Below, in pieces: positions 63,678 to 64,000 of a stretch of 64,000 bases of DNA; position 1 is the first letter of the stretch; each line of letters opens with the position of its first letter. Under the pieces are notes generated by a model. The model was not told the DNA's origin. It saw nothing but the letters and a program-made list of their open reading frames with translations, and ran no database searches. The position numbers and the translations under genes were made by a program. The stretch spans positions 744,001 to 808,000 of the forward strand of contig NZ_AP018052.1 in the NCBI RefSeq assembly GCF_002356355.1. Direction: 5' to 3'. The stretch comes from Thiohalobacter thiocyanaticus (GTDB taxonomy: Bacteria > Pseudomonadota > Gammaproteobacteria > Thiohalobacterales > Thiohalobacteraceae).

Positions 63678-64000
63678 ATGCCTGAAACCCTGCTGATACG
63701 CCTCTCCGACGCCTCCGACGAAACGGTCGAATACGCCGTGATCGGTGCTGACGGCAAGCCGCTGACCCAGGTCCAGCGCGGGACGCCCGCCAGCCTCGCG
63801 GCCCAGGCCGCCGGCCGCCGGGTGGTGCTCGCGGTGCCGGGCACGGACGTGTCCCTGTTCCGGGTCGAGGTGCCCACCGACAACCGCCAGCGCATGCGCC
63901 GGGCGGTGCCCTATGCGCTGGAGGAACAACTGGCCGACGACGTCGACAGCCTGCACTTTGCTGTCGGCAGCCGCGGCGAAGACGGCCGGGTTGGCGTGGC
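63678..64000 (+). CDS. gspL: Type II secretion protein GspL (partial, N-terminus only)
   Basis: This is the start of the cytosolic actin-like domain of GspL, which links the GspE ATPase to the inner-membrane platform. MPETLLIRLSDASDE and VPYALEEQLADDVDSLHFA match the family. ATG 63678 follows AAAACGATAACC, with no strong ribosome site. The rest is beyond the window. Confidence 0.85.
   Translation, partial: MPETLLIRLSDASDETVEYAVIGADGKPLTQVQRGTPASLAAQAAGRRVVLAVPGTDVSLFRVEVPTDNRQRMRRAVPYALEEQLADDVDSLHFAVGSRGEDGRVGV

Overview
The window is high-GC DNA from an autotrophic, sulfur-oxidising gammaproteobacterium, to judge from its gene content. It carries an alpha-carboxysome locus with form IA RubisCO, a flavocytochrome c sulfide dehydrogenase (fccAB), a cytochrome cd1 (NirS)-type periplasmic oxidoreductase, a PPi-linked phosphofructokinase with a proton-pumping pyrophosphatase, and a type II secretion operon. 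No rRNA, tRNA, CRISPR array, integrase or transposase was recognised. The replicon looks chromosomal.

Layout. 1-1527 (minus) holds a NirS-like protein with an extra cytochrome c domain, running off the left edge. 2193-11328 is the carboxysome operon: cbbL, cbbS, csoS2, csoSCA, csoS4A, csoS4B, three csoS1 copies, a bacterioferritin-like gene, acRAF, mcdA and mcdB. A SulP-type probable bicarbonate transporter and cbbR follow. 15182-18714 has a radical SAM protein and fccAB. 18755-35457 is mixed housekeeping and signalling: ChaB, dodecin, YajD, Uup, a 25-residue-repeat coiled-coil protein, a retropepsin-like protease, an EF-hand protein, a phosphate-type porin behind tandem PhoB-like boxes, RsuA, a DgcZ-type diguanylate cyclase, MetA, PilZ and HDOD proteins. 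35665-41171 has a DUF1631 protein, a DUF481 outer-membrane protein, a TPR protein, an HPt protein and moaC; moaD and moaE follow at 41405-42080. 42284-46636 is a pyrophosphate block (ppa, hppA, PPi-PFK). 47061-59699 has adenylate kinase fused to a histone-H1-like tail, a cardiolipin-synthase-like enzyme, mpl, ubiX, a LON-domain protein, a DedA-PAP2-LssY fusion, hemL, thiE, thiD and a class II aldolase. 60056-64000 is gspG-H-I-J-K and the start of gspL.

How it fits together. Bicarbonate imported by SulP is dehydrated by CsoSCA inside a shell of CsoS1 and CsoS4, where RubisCO is held by CsoS2. McdAB spaces the carboxysomes and acRAF helps RubisCO assembly. Electrons could come from sulfide through FccAB. 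PPi-PFK with H+-PPase would fit an energy-saving variant of the Calvin cycle. Phosphate supply (porin) and c-di-GMP signalling (DgcZ, PilZ) add environmental control.

The most unusual signal lies in the intergenic DNA, which is full of palindromic repeats of several families (called A to G here). Family E has a conserved loop but arms that differ in sequence between copies while staying complementary within each copy. B and C elements supply the stop codons of four genes. Composite D+C cassettes sit at identical positions in gspI and gspJ, in frame, and apparently supply the ribosome-binding site and start codon. A 146-bp tandem array has copied the 3' end of the neighbouring aldolase gene.
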